Shown here one piece after another: positions 1 to 15,604 of a stretch of DNA of 64,000 nucleotides. The DNA is from Cercis canadensis (Eukaryota; Streptophyta; Magnoliopsida; Fabales; Fabaceae), in assembly GCA_003255065.1 (NCBI GenBank), contig QAOA01005636.1, forward strand, positions 287,396 through 351,395, read 5' to 3'. Below the pieces are notes generated by a model that saw nothing but the letters and a program-made list of their open reading frames with translations, had not been told where the DNA came from and did no database searches. Within the stretch, counting starts at the first letter, position 1. Every line of letters starts with the position of its first letter. The position numbers and the translations under genes are program-made.

Positions 1-290
1 GAAATATAATAAACCAAAAATTATTATTTCACTCAAAATATCATATCAATTAATTTCGGTTAATTAGAATTAACAATTACTCTCCCTAATTTTAGCCCCG
101 CAATAAATATTGATTGTTAATGAGAATTCAAAAATTAGGGTTTAGAGTTTGTGCCTACATAAACTTTTACATATAGTGCACTTCATATGAGGCTCACCCT
201 CATTGACTCACGAATTTGACAACTATTTTCCTCCATCTAAAGAAGCTCACAGGTTTGCTCTTTCTAATCATTTTGTTCGAAAGCTGTAGT

Positions 291-850
291 TATTTTCCTC
301 AATATCTATTATGTTATATTATTTATATCAAAATGCTTATGAATCTATTTTGCTCTATCTGTATATCCCTTAGTTGCTCGATTTCATCAATCTCCAAAAA
401 CANTATTTTCCTCAATATCTATTCTGTTATATTATTTATATCAAAATGCTTATGAATCTGTTTTGCTCTATCTGTATATCCCTTAGTTGCTCGATTTCAT
501 CAATCTCCAAAAACAACAAGGTATGCTATTTCCTTGTAAATTTTTGGTTGCTGTATTTTTTTTTTTAATATCTATTTGATTCTAATATATATCAAAATCT
601 CTTAATCCAGCCGTTTTGTTCTTTTGTTATTCCTTATTATCTGCATCGCCTCCATCTCCAGAGTCAACAAGGTATGCTCTTTCTATGTATTGATTTTGTT
701 GTTATGATATTGTTTTACAATATCTATCTAATTGATTTTAAGCTATCACTCACTCTTCTTACTTAAAAATGTTTTCCTAATTCATTTTTCTGAAAAATTG
801 AATATTCTCTGTTGCCAAATGGAACAAGGTATGATCTTTTTAATATTTGT
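291..850. repeat. Degenerate ~150-bp tandem repeat, with one exact-looking copy across an N
   Basis: Successive segments share an order of motifs: a T-rich run, then AATATCTAT, then a variable part, then AACAAGGTATG. The last motif recurs near 516, 667 and 825. Each copy therefore ends in something resembling a splice donor. The segment 291-402 is repeated almost letter for letter at 404-515 on the other side of a single N at 403, and that pair is probably an assembly overlap. The other copies are much more diverged and look like real old duplications. No coding role can be assigned. Confidence 0.5.
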
Positions 851-1393
851 TGCTACTGCCTCTTCTTACGGTTACTGATATGGTTCTAGTATGCGATTGT
901 CCTTTATCATGAACTGATTTACTGTGTGGTTCTTGGTGGTCATTTTCACGTTCCTTCAATTCAGGGATTAATCGCTTTTCTTTTTGTTCCTGTGCCACAT
1001 GATTTAGAACATTGCAGGTTCTAAAGATAACTATGGCATGTAGCATCTTCTCAAGTAAGCATCCCAATCTTAAGTTCCTTCAATAGGTTTTCTTTTCTCT
1101 TTTGCAAACTTTTATTATTTTTATCCCAAGGCTGAATTAGTTGCAAGTTTTAATAAGACCTTTCCTTATTTGAACTCCATAGTCATGCTTCTATCTATTC
1201 ATTACAAGTCTTTTAGTGTCATAATGGTGCCTTTGAATTTTATATGTTGGCTTAAGTTGGCTATTGATGTCTAGATCCAATAATACATTATGCTTTGGGA
1301 GTGATAACAAGTGTATTATAGGTTCTTTGTTTTCGACTATTAAGAATCAATAAACAAGTATATATATGATTAGGAACATATAATAAATTTTTC

Positions 1394-3201
1394 ATGTTTG
1401 ATGCGCTCCAGGATGCATTGCTCCAGAAACTTTTAAACAGTAACTTATTTTCAGATCAAGAGAGGTTAGATATTGTTCCCTTCATTTTTTTTTCTCTCTC
1501 TCTTATTATCTATTTGCTATTTATAATTATCATGAAGTTTATGTGCCTTTATAATTCCCATTGTCTTCAATTGTTTTAAGAGGGAAAATGATGTTTCCAT
1601 AAGCTTTTCTGAATTTATTATTGGAACTCAATTTGCAGAAGTTTGAGTGTTTAGCTTATTGCTTTTGATGATTTGTACTGCAAAGATGTTCTTCGATGGG
1701 GAAAGAACATTAATTCAAGGAAAACACAGACAAAAAAGCATGCTGGTGCAGCTGAATATAACAGAGCATCTCACTGAAAACATTAGTCAGGGGCTTCAAA
1801 CTTTGGGTTCTCTTGAGATAATATTGATCTAAAAAAATTTGTCAAGTCTCTTTGGATTCTAGGGAATTTCCTTCTAGAGCTATCAAGTCTGGATGTACTT
1901 AATAGCTCAATTCTGTGTAAAACATATTGATAATGCATGACATATCCCATACTTTACTGAGCCTATAGCATGCTCTTCAATCAAGCTTATATGACAATGC
2001 TACTGTAAGAATTTTATATGTATAATGTATTTAGCACAATATATGTAGCATTATTAGCTGGCCTTTTGATGAGCTTAGTTATTGGTATAACCTGGACATA
2101 CCTATAATATTTCTCACAAATGCAAAATGGCTTTTTTAAAAAAATTTAGTAATGCCATTTTAAGTTATACTTTAAGGGATACTTTGATAAACTCTGCATA
2201 AATGGACTCTTTTTTCTTATGTGTAGATTCAAAAATGGATCATTTGAGTGTGGTTATTGTTTCTATTGTTATATAAAGTCAATACTACCATTCTACCATC
2301 AACCATGAATATAGTTTGAGATGCCAAAGAATTGTCTATAGTCCTCAGCCTTCTTTTAACAAGGAAGACAAACAAGAAAATTGTATCTTAGGTATTGCTA
2401 TCAATGGAAGAAAAATAATAATTTTCATATAAATTAAGATAAATTAGTTGTCAATGTATTGTTTTGTTTGTACAATTATTTGGTCTGGGTTATAAGAGGC
2501 TTATCTGTCACAAAGTAGCTATTCTTCTAAAGATCTTTAACTATTCATAATCTTCAGTGAAGAAGTTGTTGTTGAAGCTGGTAGTTGCCACAATTCCTGA
2601 CAATGAATGGACAACATGAGTGTCTTGCATAGAGAATTACTAGCTTATGGTGGTCTTGCGCTAGGCCTTTGTGAAGATGAAAAAGTTATTCAGAAGCATG
2701 CTATAGTGCTCTATGTTCTAGAATAAATTTGTTACCATCCTGATTAGAATAAGACACTTGGAGAGTGGGCTGGCATAGGTGTTCTAATGATTGTAATTAT
2801 TTATATTGCTCTATGCAAGACTTAGGTATGGTGTGGGTTTGTCTTTTGTGCTTGAAGCTATTCACATGGTTTATAAATCCTTATTTGTATTAGTTTTATT
2901 GATTTTAAGACTAATTACTATCCATTATGTTGGTAGAAAACTTTTTATTGTTATATTTTTTGTTTCATTCTCATTGGCCTCATTTTAAGATTTTTGATGT
3001 TATTTTCACAATATCGGTGAATCTACAAGACATAAGAATGAAGGGTCCATTTGGAGAACTTTCACTTACTTATCCTCAGGAAGTAAAAGTTGAGAGAGTG
3101 GAGTATGGGGCTTTAAAGGCTAGTAAGGCAATGGAAACTAAAAGGACCAATCAAATGCATGGCATTTTCATGTACTTCATCCTCCTCACCCTTATTTTAA
3201 T
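1394..3201 (+). pseudogene. Unrecognised, probably decayed multi-exon gene remains
   Basis: I do not recognise this gene. Several short stretches on the + strand read like conserved protein rather than random translation, and some are bounded by plausible splice sites. They are FDALQDALLQKLLNSNLFSDQ (first 20 residues, from about 1397), DDLYCKDVLRWGKN and HAGAAEYNRASH (1665-1780), WPFDELSYWYNLDI (about 2058-2100), RELLAYGGLALGLCEDEKV (about 2630-2690) and GPFGELSLTYPQEV (about 3045-3090). In-frame stops interrupt them (for example just after the HAGAAEYNRASH stretch) and no start or uninterrupted exon chain can be built. A duplicated gene copy that decayed in place is the simplest reading. 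A real gene damaged by sequencing error is possible, because this end of the assembly is poor. Confidence 0.35.
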
Positions 3202-4428
3202 GTGAGTTGTTTGATTCTGTTTCTGTCTAAAACCTAAATAGATGCAAATCATTATTGCACTTTTTTTCTTTTGATATATAACTCCTCACTAATAACAAGT
3301 TAGAACAAAAAAGTTTAGATGACATTTGAAACAAGAGACATTGCAAGAGATTTAAGTTTATAACCTGAGCAGTACCTTCTCACCACGATAAAACATTTTG
3401 AGCTAGATGTTCATGGTTAGTATATGTATATGGTTGCCATCTAAGTTTATGGTGGAATATTTTGGACAATCATTTTGGAAGGAACCTGTCATTAAGAAAA
3501 AATTTCGAAGAAGTAAAAAAGAAATAGAAGTCACAAATTATATTGGCAACAGGGTGCTAGATGTTTATGATTGAGAACTGCCATTTCGAGTGCTCTCTCT
3601 CTTCCTATCTTAAGGTGCACACATATGTACTAATAAGTTTATATTCTTTGCAGCTTCTTGAGCTGGTAATGACAATATCATTAATCTCACTCCCTTTGTT
3701 TCCCACTATTAGAGTTGATAGTTATGGGAAATGTCTATTTTGTATTAATGAACTTGAGATATAGTATGCTAAGGCATTCGACTAAGATTTATATGGAAAT
3801 GTGTTTACGTTTTTAAGTGCTTATGGCACTAATTATTTTTCATTATTTTAAAATTTATCAATTGTAATCAAATAATTGGGATGTGACATTTATTATAAAT
3901 AGGAAAGAAATTATTACATGTCCCATTTAAAGATAAACAAGAAGGACAATTTAATTTTGGGTAGTTGATTTTTTGGATAGGATGGGAATGGGAACTAAAT
4001 TATTTTACTAACCACTGGGGGTCAATGCTTTATCAATAAAGTGTTAGTATGTTTGTCTAGATAATCAATATAGGAAACTATTTTCGATCAATGAAGAAAT
4101 TTGAAATTTTCTTTTCCTATGTTTGATATAAAAAATGGTATAATATAAGATACTCTTGTGATATTTGAATGGAAAATAAATGTCTTGTCATTGTACATGA
4201 TGTTATATATGTTATAGCTTTGCTTTAAATCTATACAAAGTAATAATAATAATTGGATGACAATGATACTCTTATCAAGTTACAATTTTTCTATCATATT
4301 TAAATATAAATTGATTGGAACGAGTATGGGTTGGGTAATTGATAATTGAGACGGAAAGGAAACAAAAATCAAAATTATAACTAGGTCTATGTATGATGTT
4401 TGGGGAAAAAAATTAAATAACCTATAGC

Positions 4429-4655
4429 ACTAGGAAAAATAGTGAGGTCAGACCATGAGTACAAGTTTCCTAAAGTTATAATAAAATTATAATTTGGATA
4501 ACTACTAAACTAGTACCAACGAGTGATTTAATAAAATTTCTTATAACTCTTAGAAAAAGAGTGAAATTAGACCATGTGAAAAAGTTTATAAACATTATAA
4601 TAAGACTATAATTTAAGATAACCAATTAATAGATGATTCAATAGGATTTCTTATT
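4429..4655. repeat. Diverged ~120-bp tandem duplication
   Basis: Two adjacent units share the same order of words: TAGGAAAAATAGTGAGGTCAG against TAGAAAAAGAGTGAAATTAG (first 20 letters of each), then GACCATG, AAGTTT, a run of ATTATAATAA, ATAATTT, GATAAC and finally TTTCTTAT. The first unit runs from about 4429 to 4546, the second from about 4549 to 4655. By eye about 70 percent of positions agree, so this is an old local duplication and not an assembly copy. Confidence 0.6.
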
Positions 4656-4938
4656 ATGTGTTGCATCTGTTGTCGCTGCGCGCGCAACGGGGCGGGGACC
4701 GTATTAGTTTAAATTAAAATTAAAATAAAACAAAACAAATCCAAACAATTACTGCACTATATGTGTACCCATAAAAAGCATTTTTTCGCTAAACCCCTAT
4801 GGGCTCACGCCAACATTTGGATGTGAAAGGTTTGCAATTAGAGAGTGCGGATTGCATGTTCCAAACCTGCAAACCACTCCATGCGATGATGGGAATATAT
4901 AACTAACTAAAGCTGACACAAAAAAAAAAAAAAAAAAA

Positions 4939-4960
4939 NNNNNNNNNNNNNNNNNNNNNN
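4939..4960. other. Assembly gap (22 N) inside a poly(A) run
   Basis: Twenty-two Ns are flanked by about 19 A on each side. The gap size is probably a placeholder, and the homopolymer explains why sequencing failed here. Confidence 0.95.
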
Positions 4961-5551
4961 AAAAAAAAAAAAAAAAAAAGTGAGGTAGACAAAAACAAAC
5001 ATAAGGCGGGTTATTGGTCCTAACACCATTGTACTTTTGAAGTTTTAAGGCATACATGATAAAGAAAATAATGTAATTCCATTGATGTCTGAAATTAAAA
5101 CTTTGTAAAGCAGAAAATCAAATTTCATGGAAACAGTCAAAGGTCATGCATTTGGAGTGCCTCTGCGAGAAGATCTCCTGAGTCGTACCTCTTGATACGG
5201 TTTCTTCCAACTTACTCTTGCTAACCTAGCTAGTAACTTTTTGTAAATGCGAAAGAGTGAATTTTGAAGTGACAAGTTAATTAGAAACTTGATAAAAAAA
5301 GAAAATCTATCTCTTAGTAGATGCCAATAAACACCCAGAAATCACGTAAATGATGGAAAGGTAGGCCCCACTTATTTTGCTCCTCAAAAGGAGAGGCAAT
5401 GAGAGAAAAGTTCAAAAATTCAAGTTTCTGTTGTGGATCCAGTTGGCAAGGGCCCATATTTATTATTTTAGGTAGAAATCATAAAATCAAATGGGTAGAT
5501 TTCTATCTATCTAGTTTCTTTTCTTTCATAGAGCAGCATAGCAATAGAGCA

Positions 5552-7047
5552 ATGTTGGTGTTGCTGTTGCTCTTACTACTCAGCCCATTTCAGTGGGTTT
5601 CAGTTTCAGCTGTGGGCATTAACTATGGCACCCTTGGAAGCAAGCTACCATCCCCAAAGAAAGTAGCTGAGCTTCTCCAATCCACATTGATTGACAAGGT
5701 CAAAATCTATGACTCCAACCCAGAAATCCTCCAAGCCTTCTCCAACACCGGCATCGATCTCATCGTCGCCGTCGAAAACTACCGTGTTGCTAACATCAGC
5801 GCCGACTCTTCCGCCGCCCAACAGTGGGTGTCTACCCGTATATTGCCCTTTATTCCTGCCACTTCCATCGTAGCCATTGCTGTTGGCAATGAATATTTAA
5901 CCACATCCACAGACAACGTCGTCAACGACCAAAATGCCTTGTTCCAAGCCATGCAAAACTTACATGCAGTCCTCACTACTCATGGTCTTGACCGCAAAAT
6001 TAAAGTCACCACTCCGCATAGCATGGCTGTTCTTGCTTCTTCCTTCCCACCTTCCTCTTCAACTTTTGCCTTAAATCTTATACCAACCATGACCGCCATT
6101 GTTGCTTTCCTAGCTGACACGGGTGCCCCCTTTATGATCAACGCCTACCCATATTTCGCGTACAGGGACAATCCGGGTAGCGTTGATTTGGAGTATGCAT
6201 TGCTGGGCAACGGTACCGGAGTCCATGATCCAAAGGGGTATGTGTACAACAACATGTTGGATGCGCAGATTGATGCAATTAGGTCAGCTATCAGGGGTCT
6301 TGGGTATGGGAATCGAAGCATAGAGATTACGGTATCTGAATCAGGGTGGCCATCCAAGGGTGATGCTGCCGCTACACCTCAGAATGCCAAGACTTACAAC
6401 ACTAGATTGATTGAGCGAGCAGAGTCTAATAAAGGGACACCAATGAAGCCTAAAGACCACATTGACATATTTGTGTTTGCTCTCTTCAACGAGAACAAGA
6501 AACCAGGGGATGCAACTGAGAGGAACTTTGGAATATTCAACGAGGATGGGTCTAAGGTATACGATGTGGATCTGAGCTGCGACTTCTGCAGCAATGGGTT
6601 TAGTGAGAAAGGAATAATGGGGGGAGCATTAGCAAGGGGTCCATCGGTTTGGTGCGTGGCGAAGCCCCATGCGGATGACAAGGTGCTTCAAGCTGTGTTG
6701 GATTTTTGTTGTGGGCCTGGTGGAGTGGATTGCAGAGAGGTTTATGAGAGCGGGGATTGTTTCCAGCCCAACAAGCTACTTGCACATGCATCTTATGCCA
6801 TGAATGCTTACTACCAGATGCATGGCAGGAACTACTGGAATTGCGACTTCAAGGGCGCTGCACTTGTTACTTTTAGTGATCCAAGTATGTGCAAGTTCTT
6901 CTGCTCTTCTTTCTTCTTTTCTTTTACTATTCATCTAACTATATATACTAATTATGAGTATAATTGGTTCATTCACAAAAATTAACTTGCTTTTTTGTTT
7001 AATCTGTCTGATCAGGCTATGGGACATGTCGATATCCTCAACAGTAA
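5552..7047 (+). CDS. Glucan endo-1,3-beta-glucosidase, GH17 with X8/CBM43 domain
   Basis: A secreted enzyme that hydrolyses beta-1,3-glucan (callose) in the wall or at plasmodesmata. Two exons, 5552-6884 and 7016-7047, give 454 residues. The join restores the end of the X8 domain (DPSYGTCRYPQQ). The start at 5552 is preferred over an in-frame ATG at 5399 because it begins directly with a leucine-rich signal peptide and lies downstream of a TATA-like stretch. The mature protein begins near VGINYG, the usual GH17 N-terminus. The GH17 acid/base Glu is in AVGNE (about residue 114) and the nucleophile is in VSESGWPSKG (about residue 263). From about residue 365 the X8 domain follows, with its expected cysteines and a WNCDFKGAA motif. 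The chain stops straight after X8, with no hydrophobic tail, so no GPI anchor is expected. The family assignment is secure; the individual Arabidopsis counterpart is not. Confidence 0.93.
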
Positions 7048-7792
7048 GGAACAGGGACGGTTCTCAGTTTCTCACTTCTCATGGTGGTTGACAGCTCTTT
7101 GTTATTGTTTTTTAGGTAAGCTATGTTACTCAACTCCACTCTACTCTACTCCAAGTTGAAAAGTAGCTAGGACACTATGTCTCTCTGTCAAGTGTGAAAT
7201 GTGATGATTGAGGAGTCCCTAGCTTGTTCCTTAGCCCATTTTCTAACTTGTACACTCTTACGTTCTGTACAATTTTGAATGTTTGCTTCCCTGCTTAATT
7301 TCAATACCCCTTTCTATGGAAAGACGATAGAGATAAGATACATAACAAATCACATGATGAGAGTTGGACAGCAAAGTCAAAAGGAAAAGATAAAAAAGTC
7401 ATTTCCACGATCACAGGCTTTTTGTTGGGAAAAGCCCTTGCTCTTTTGTCTCGATTTTGAATCTTGAGCCAGCATGAAATACAGCACTCGGTCAGTGGGA
7501 GTGGGACTCTCTTGTCTCACACTAGTACAATTCAACGTTCACAAATTGACTTCACCGGATTTCATATTTCAATTTACCACAGATCATATTCCATTAATAC
7601 CACATAATAGATATATGATAGGCAATTCAAAGGATTTCCTTAACAGTTAACACGTAATATAATTATCTCTGTACAGAACAGAATGTTAATTCTTCAAGTT
7701 AACATATGCTGTGGCTGTCATGAAGATATATCTTCAAATACTTTGTTACTTCAATTGGGTTCTATATATTAATGAACATTTTGTCATATAAA
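7048..7792. other. 3' flank of glucanase gene, nothing else seen
   Basis: This holds the probable 3' UTR of the glucanase and then AT-rich DNA up to the target-site duplication of the element that follows. Short open frames here, such as 7279-7467, have no recognisable protein character. Confidence 0.5.
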
Positions 7793-7801
7793 TATTTGCA
7801 A

Positions 7802-10800
7802 GGAGGACTTTAATTTACCCCAGGCAAAAATATAGGGTTATATAACCCTATCCTAGGTGGCAGAATCACCATCATTTCTTGTGCTATGTGTCAAATCTAA
7901 TTGTGAGTATTTATTTTTGGTTACCTGTTAAGTTGGTCATTTTTCAACTTGTGTGACAGTATTAATGTGACCCACTAATTTAATTAAAATTGTGTTAGCA
8001 CCCCACTTAAAATAACAATATATGTTAAAACTTTTTTTTTAGTAATTAAATTATGTTAAAGTTAAAAATACACAAAGTATGATATTCCTCTCCATTTATA
8101 TATTTTTCACAAACAAATTTATGAAATTTTTTAAAAAGAATTATATTCAAATTTATATATAAAAATCCACAATTTAAAATAAAATTTTAAGCATGATAAA
8201 ATTTAAAAATATACATTAATAAATAGATTAAGCTAAGTGAAGAACAATAATATAAAAAATAAGTCAAAAAATTAAAGAGAGTAAATCTCACTTTCTTCCT
8301 CACTCTTCATATTTGCAAGTAGGATTTGCAGGTCCATGAGCCCACTAACCAGCATTTAAATTCACACAGTTCAGCTTAATTCAGTTTTTAAATTTTTTAT
8401 TACATTGTTAGTGTATGTATATTATTTGACAATGTGTCTAAAATTGAAATGATACTATATATATGAAAAAGATTATCATGCATGCTACTTCGTTATTTTG
8501 CTTTTAAATGTAATCTGTGTACAGTAAGCATGACCATTTCAATATGCTGACAATATATTAAATATTAAGTAACAAACTGTGAAGCAAATAAGTGCAGGAG
8601 TCTTGATTAATATAAAAAATATATAATTTTGTGAAAACTTAATTCTTTGTAAAATCATCTAATGACTCGAGAAGAAGTAGCTGCAAATGGTTTATACATA
8701 CTGAAGACTATCAATGATTAAATATTCAAAATAATATCTCACAGTTTGAGTGCCATAAAAAATCTAATAATGGAAGACGAAGCATGATGGTCCTTCTTGA
8801 TTTGCATATGTTTGATCCCCACATTTGAGTTCCTCTTCATCTGAGATCAATCAGTTGTGAAACTGATGTGTATCATCTCCATTTTACCTAGCAAATATAT
8901 GGAAGGATTTAATTTAGTGTTATATATATTTTAAATAAACTTTTTTCACATTATTATTTTCATAAAACGAAAGCATGAATTATTGAGATCGTTGACATAT
9001 TATATTTAAATTTTTTAAGGAAAATAATAAATGTAACTTATTTCGTCCTTAAGATAAGTTGATAACCATGCATATTTTATACATTATATTATTATCTATA
9101 GCTAAGTTATAGTTATGTGACAAGGACGAGCTCGGGGTTACTATTTATTCACTTTGCTAGTCCCATTATGATCATATAATAGTGAAAAAGCAAAATGGAG
9201 GCCACACGCTGGGAGTTTTTTTTATGAAACTTGCCAAGTTTTTTTTCGCTCTCCCTATTCTACCTTCTGAATTTTTTTGAGAATTTTTGGATGTCCAAAA
9301 TTATTTTTTCTCAACTTTTCAAAACTTTACACCATTAAAATGATACTATACTCTCAGAATTTCAGGCTTAAATTTTGTGTGTATGATTTTCACATGGTTA
9401 GCAATGATATATGTGTAGTACTCTCTTTAGTGGTGATTGATGCATATTAAATTAATTATTGAACTATACATTACCTATTTCATTGCCTAAAGTGAGAATA
9501 ATTGTGTAATAACTAAAACTAAGTTTTCTAGTTTTGGCAATACAAATAATTTTGGAGACATTTTTGCATGTGAATGTGGTATTCTCTTTTTACCATTAAC
9601 AATATATCATTAATCAAAAAATTACAAGCACTAATTTAAATAAAAGTACCATAAATATTTAAATAATTTTTAATTAGTGAGAAGTTTTTTTTTTTTTCTG
9701 TACGGAGGCAGCTATGTTCTTCTCAATTTATGCACTTAAAATTTCCTTCATATAGGTAAAAAAATGAAAATTTAAAGGTTTTCCCAAGATAAATACTTTT
9801 TGTTATGCTTATATTTAAAACATTGACTTTTTACACTAATAATTAGTGAAGTTTTAAAGTTTATCTTCAATCTCTAATTCTCTATGACCATTTCTTTTAA
9901 TAAGCATTAAATATAAGATAATGTGCCCTTTTCTAATTTTATATTAACTAATTTGAATTAAAATAGATGTTTTAACTTTTAAGTATTTAACGTATTTGAA
10001 ACGTTTATATAAAAAAAATTGTACCAAAATTAATTAGTAATGACTTCTAATAAAAGTGATCTAAGTAGAATTAGATTGTCATAATCTATAGAAAGAATAT
10101 CCTTAAGTGATTTGATTTTAGGGCTCCATTGACTTGCAAATTCTCACACATAAACTACGCTTATTATTACTTAAAGTAGAATAATATACAATAAATGTAA
10201 GACTAAAGATGGATACATGTTATATTGAATGAATATTCCACAATAATTTTATCATCTCAATAACTAAGGTACTAAGATATGAAGTCTGTAATTAATTAGT
10301 GTCAACATTTACGTAAAGGTTAGGATATTCTTAAGCTTTATCTTTCTTTCACCGTATGCGAATATTCTATGTATTATTTTTCATGTTAAACTCAAAATCA
10401 CCTAAAAGGTTAGTTGACATTACCGATACTTTTTAAAAATTATTTTTTTTATAACACTAGATAGGAATTATTACAAATTTTTGTAGTATTTAAGTTACAT
10501 AGTGATTAGATTATGGTACTAAGGTATAAAAATCCCTAGTTAGACAATACTTCTAATTTCATAAGAATTCTTTAAAAAACAAATTTCTCCAAAATTTAGA
10601 GGCCTTGCTTGGAAACTTGTTCTCATAAATTTTAAAATGTTCCAAATTGTATAGTTCATAATCAACATAACCAATATAAATTTAGTTAAACCATTAAATT
10701 AGTAAGTGTGACATTTGTCAATATATGGGGCTTTTGATGGTTTATCAAATTGACATGAAGATTTTGTCAAAAAATTGCAAACCTTTGAAATTCAAAGTTA

Positions 10801-12087
10801 GAGTTCATCGCATTTTTATGGAGACATAGGACTAAGAGAAAAGACAAACTAGAAGATTCATTTGCACATATCTTTTAAAACTTGTGAAGCTTCATCTTGG
10901 TATCTTTTAAAAAATTTCTTTTGTGAATTTTTATCATTTGAAAGAAGTCTTAATTATTTTAAAAATTAAGATGAAAAAGAAAGTACTAACAAAATTAAAA
11001 ATTAACTTTATATAATTATACTTGCACTTTAATTTAAAAAAAATTATACGTGTACTAATTAATCTAATATAATTCACTATTTAGTCAATATTGTTATGTC
11101 AATAATGTATTCTTTTTTTTAAAAAAAAAAGAAAATGAATGATATATTCTTAAATTGCCACAAAAATTAAAAATATATCAATCACCACTACTTATTGGGT
11201 CTTTTTTTAAATTTTTATTTATTAAGTTCAAATGAAATGGATTGCATGAAATTATCACTTCTCTATCTTAATTTGATACAATCATGTTCAATTGAAAAGA
11301 ATTGCATAAAATTAATTTGGGCTTTTTTTCAATTTGACACTAATCAAGTGTAATAAATTTGGTTTTTTTTAAATTTTTTTTTTTTACTAATTAAGTTCAA
11401 TTGAAATGTAATTATATGAAATTATATTTTTTGTTCTCTCCAATTAATATTAATCAAGTTCAAACAAGACTCAATTCAAGTGTATGAAATTAAAATAAGA
11501 CTTTTTTTTTTCACTTTCACAATAATTAGGTTCAAATGAAATGAAGTTAGATAACACTACATTATATCACTTTATTAGTGTAGTGTCATATTAATTTGGG
11601 TTTTAACTATCATTTAGGTTGACAATTAGAACGTGACAATGATTTTTAGAACAAGATGGTTCTCATACATTATCTTTGGAGATAAAGCTATTTTACAAGT
11701 AGAAGAAAAGTAACTAATAAGAATTTCTATTTTGCATCATGAAAAAAATTATTGAAACTATTCCCATTAGTCATACATTTTTAGAGATTGAAGATTTTTT
11801 AATTCAACACTTAATATAGTTCAACTAAAACTAAGTGCATAAAATTGAATTAGAGAGTTTTCAAATTTATGAAATTGAGTTAGAACTTTTTTAGTTTTTT
11901 TAACTATGAGGCTGATTTATAATAAGTGAAAATTTTGTTATCAAAAACTATATTAAATATTCTGATGCCTATAGCAGGTTGAGTAAATGTATGAGCCTCA
12001 CTATTGACACACTTGTTACAACTTGAGTGGCCCACATAAGATGGGGTTGTTTAACCCCATTTTTACATGGGTCAGTTAAAGTCCCCC
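7802..12087. mobile_element. Non-autonomous Mutator-like (MULE) element, 4.29 kb
   Basis: The left end reads GGAGGACTTTAATTTACCC and the right end, reverse-complemented, reads GGGGGACTTTAACTGACCC. The match continues inward for roughly 70-100 bp, including AAAAAT, GGGTTA..AACCC, ATC.TA.GTGG and a GTGTCAA further in. The 9-base word TATTTGCAA stands immediately outside both ends in the same orientation (7793-7801 and 12088-12096). Terminal inverted repeats with a 9-bp target-site duplication are the signature of Mutator-like elements. No transposase-like reading frame is visible inside, so it would depend on an enzyme made elsewhere. The interior is very AT-rich and contains subterminal repeats near the right end. 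It sits 3' of the glucanase and ends only 60 bases from the GLR stop codon, so it may overlap the GLR 3' UTR. The two ends differ at perhaps a quarter to a third of positions, so it is not young. Confidence 0.72.
11220..11860. repeat. Degenerate short repeats around an AAGTTCAANTGAAATG core
   Basis: A core like AAGTTCAAATGAAATG, usually followed by ATTGCATGAAATTA or a close variant, recurs near 11225, 11285, 11394, 11457, 11527 and 11819, often preceded by a T run. Spacing is roughly 60-110 bases where dense. The repeats lie in the right-hand part of the proposed Mutator-like element and may be its subterminal repeats. Their sequence has no coding sense. Confidence 0.5.
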
Positions 12088-12146
12088 TATTTGCAATTGT
12101 GTGAAACGTGGGATTATTCATAAGGAGAGGTGGGTAGAGTAATTAA

Positions 12147-15541
<3,395 letters not shown>

Positions 15542-15604
15542 TTTTGCTGCTTCTGGGAAAGAATCTATCAACAATTGAAGCTTCCCAAAAGCATCAAAAA
15601 TCAA

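Larger units (their letters stand above)
3206..5398. other. AT-rich intergenic stretch
   Basis: No coding region can be supported. It holds the diverged tandem duplication at 4429-4655, a short GC-rich patch near 4675-4700 (GCTGCGCGCGCAACGGGGCG) and the N gap at 4939-4960. The last 150 bases before 5552 probably contain the glucanase promoter: a TATTTATTA stretch lies near 5458, about 95 bases before the chosen start codon. Confidence 0.5.

Noticed and set aside
840-1067. 75-codon open frame on the minus strand
   Set aside because: No recognisable domain, no splice or promoter context, and it lies across the + strand repeat region. Best treated as chance.
5399-5551. 51-residue N-terminal extension of the glucanase
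   Set aside because: It precedes a complete signal peptide and spans the probable TATA region; secreted GH17 proteins do not carry such an extension.
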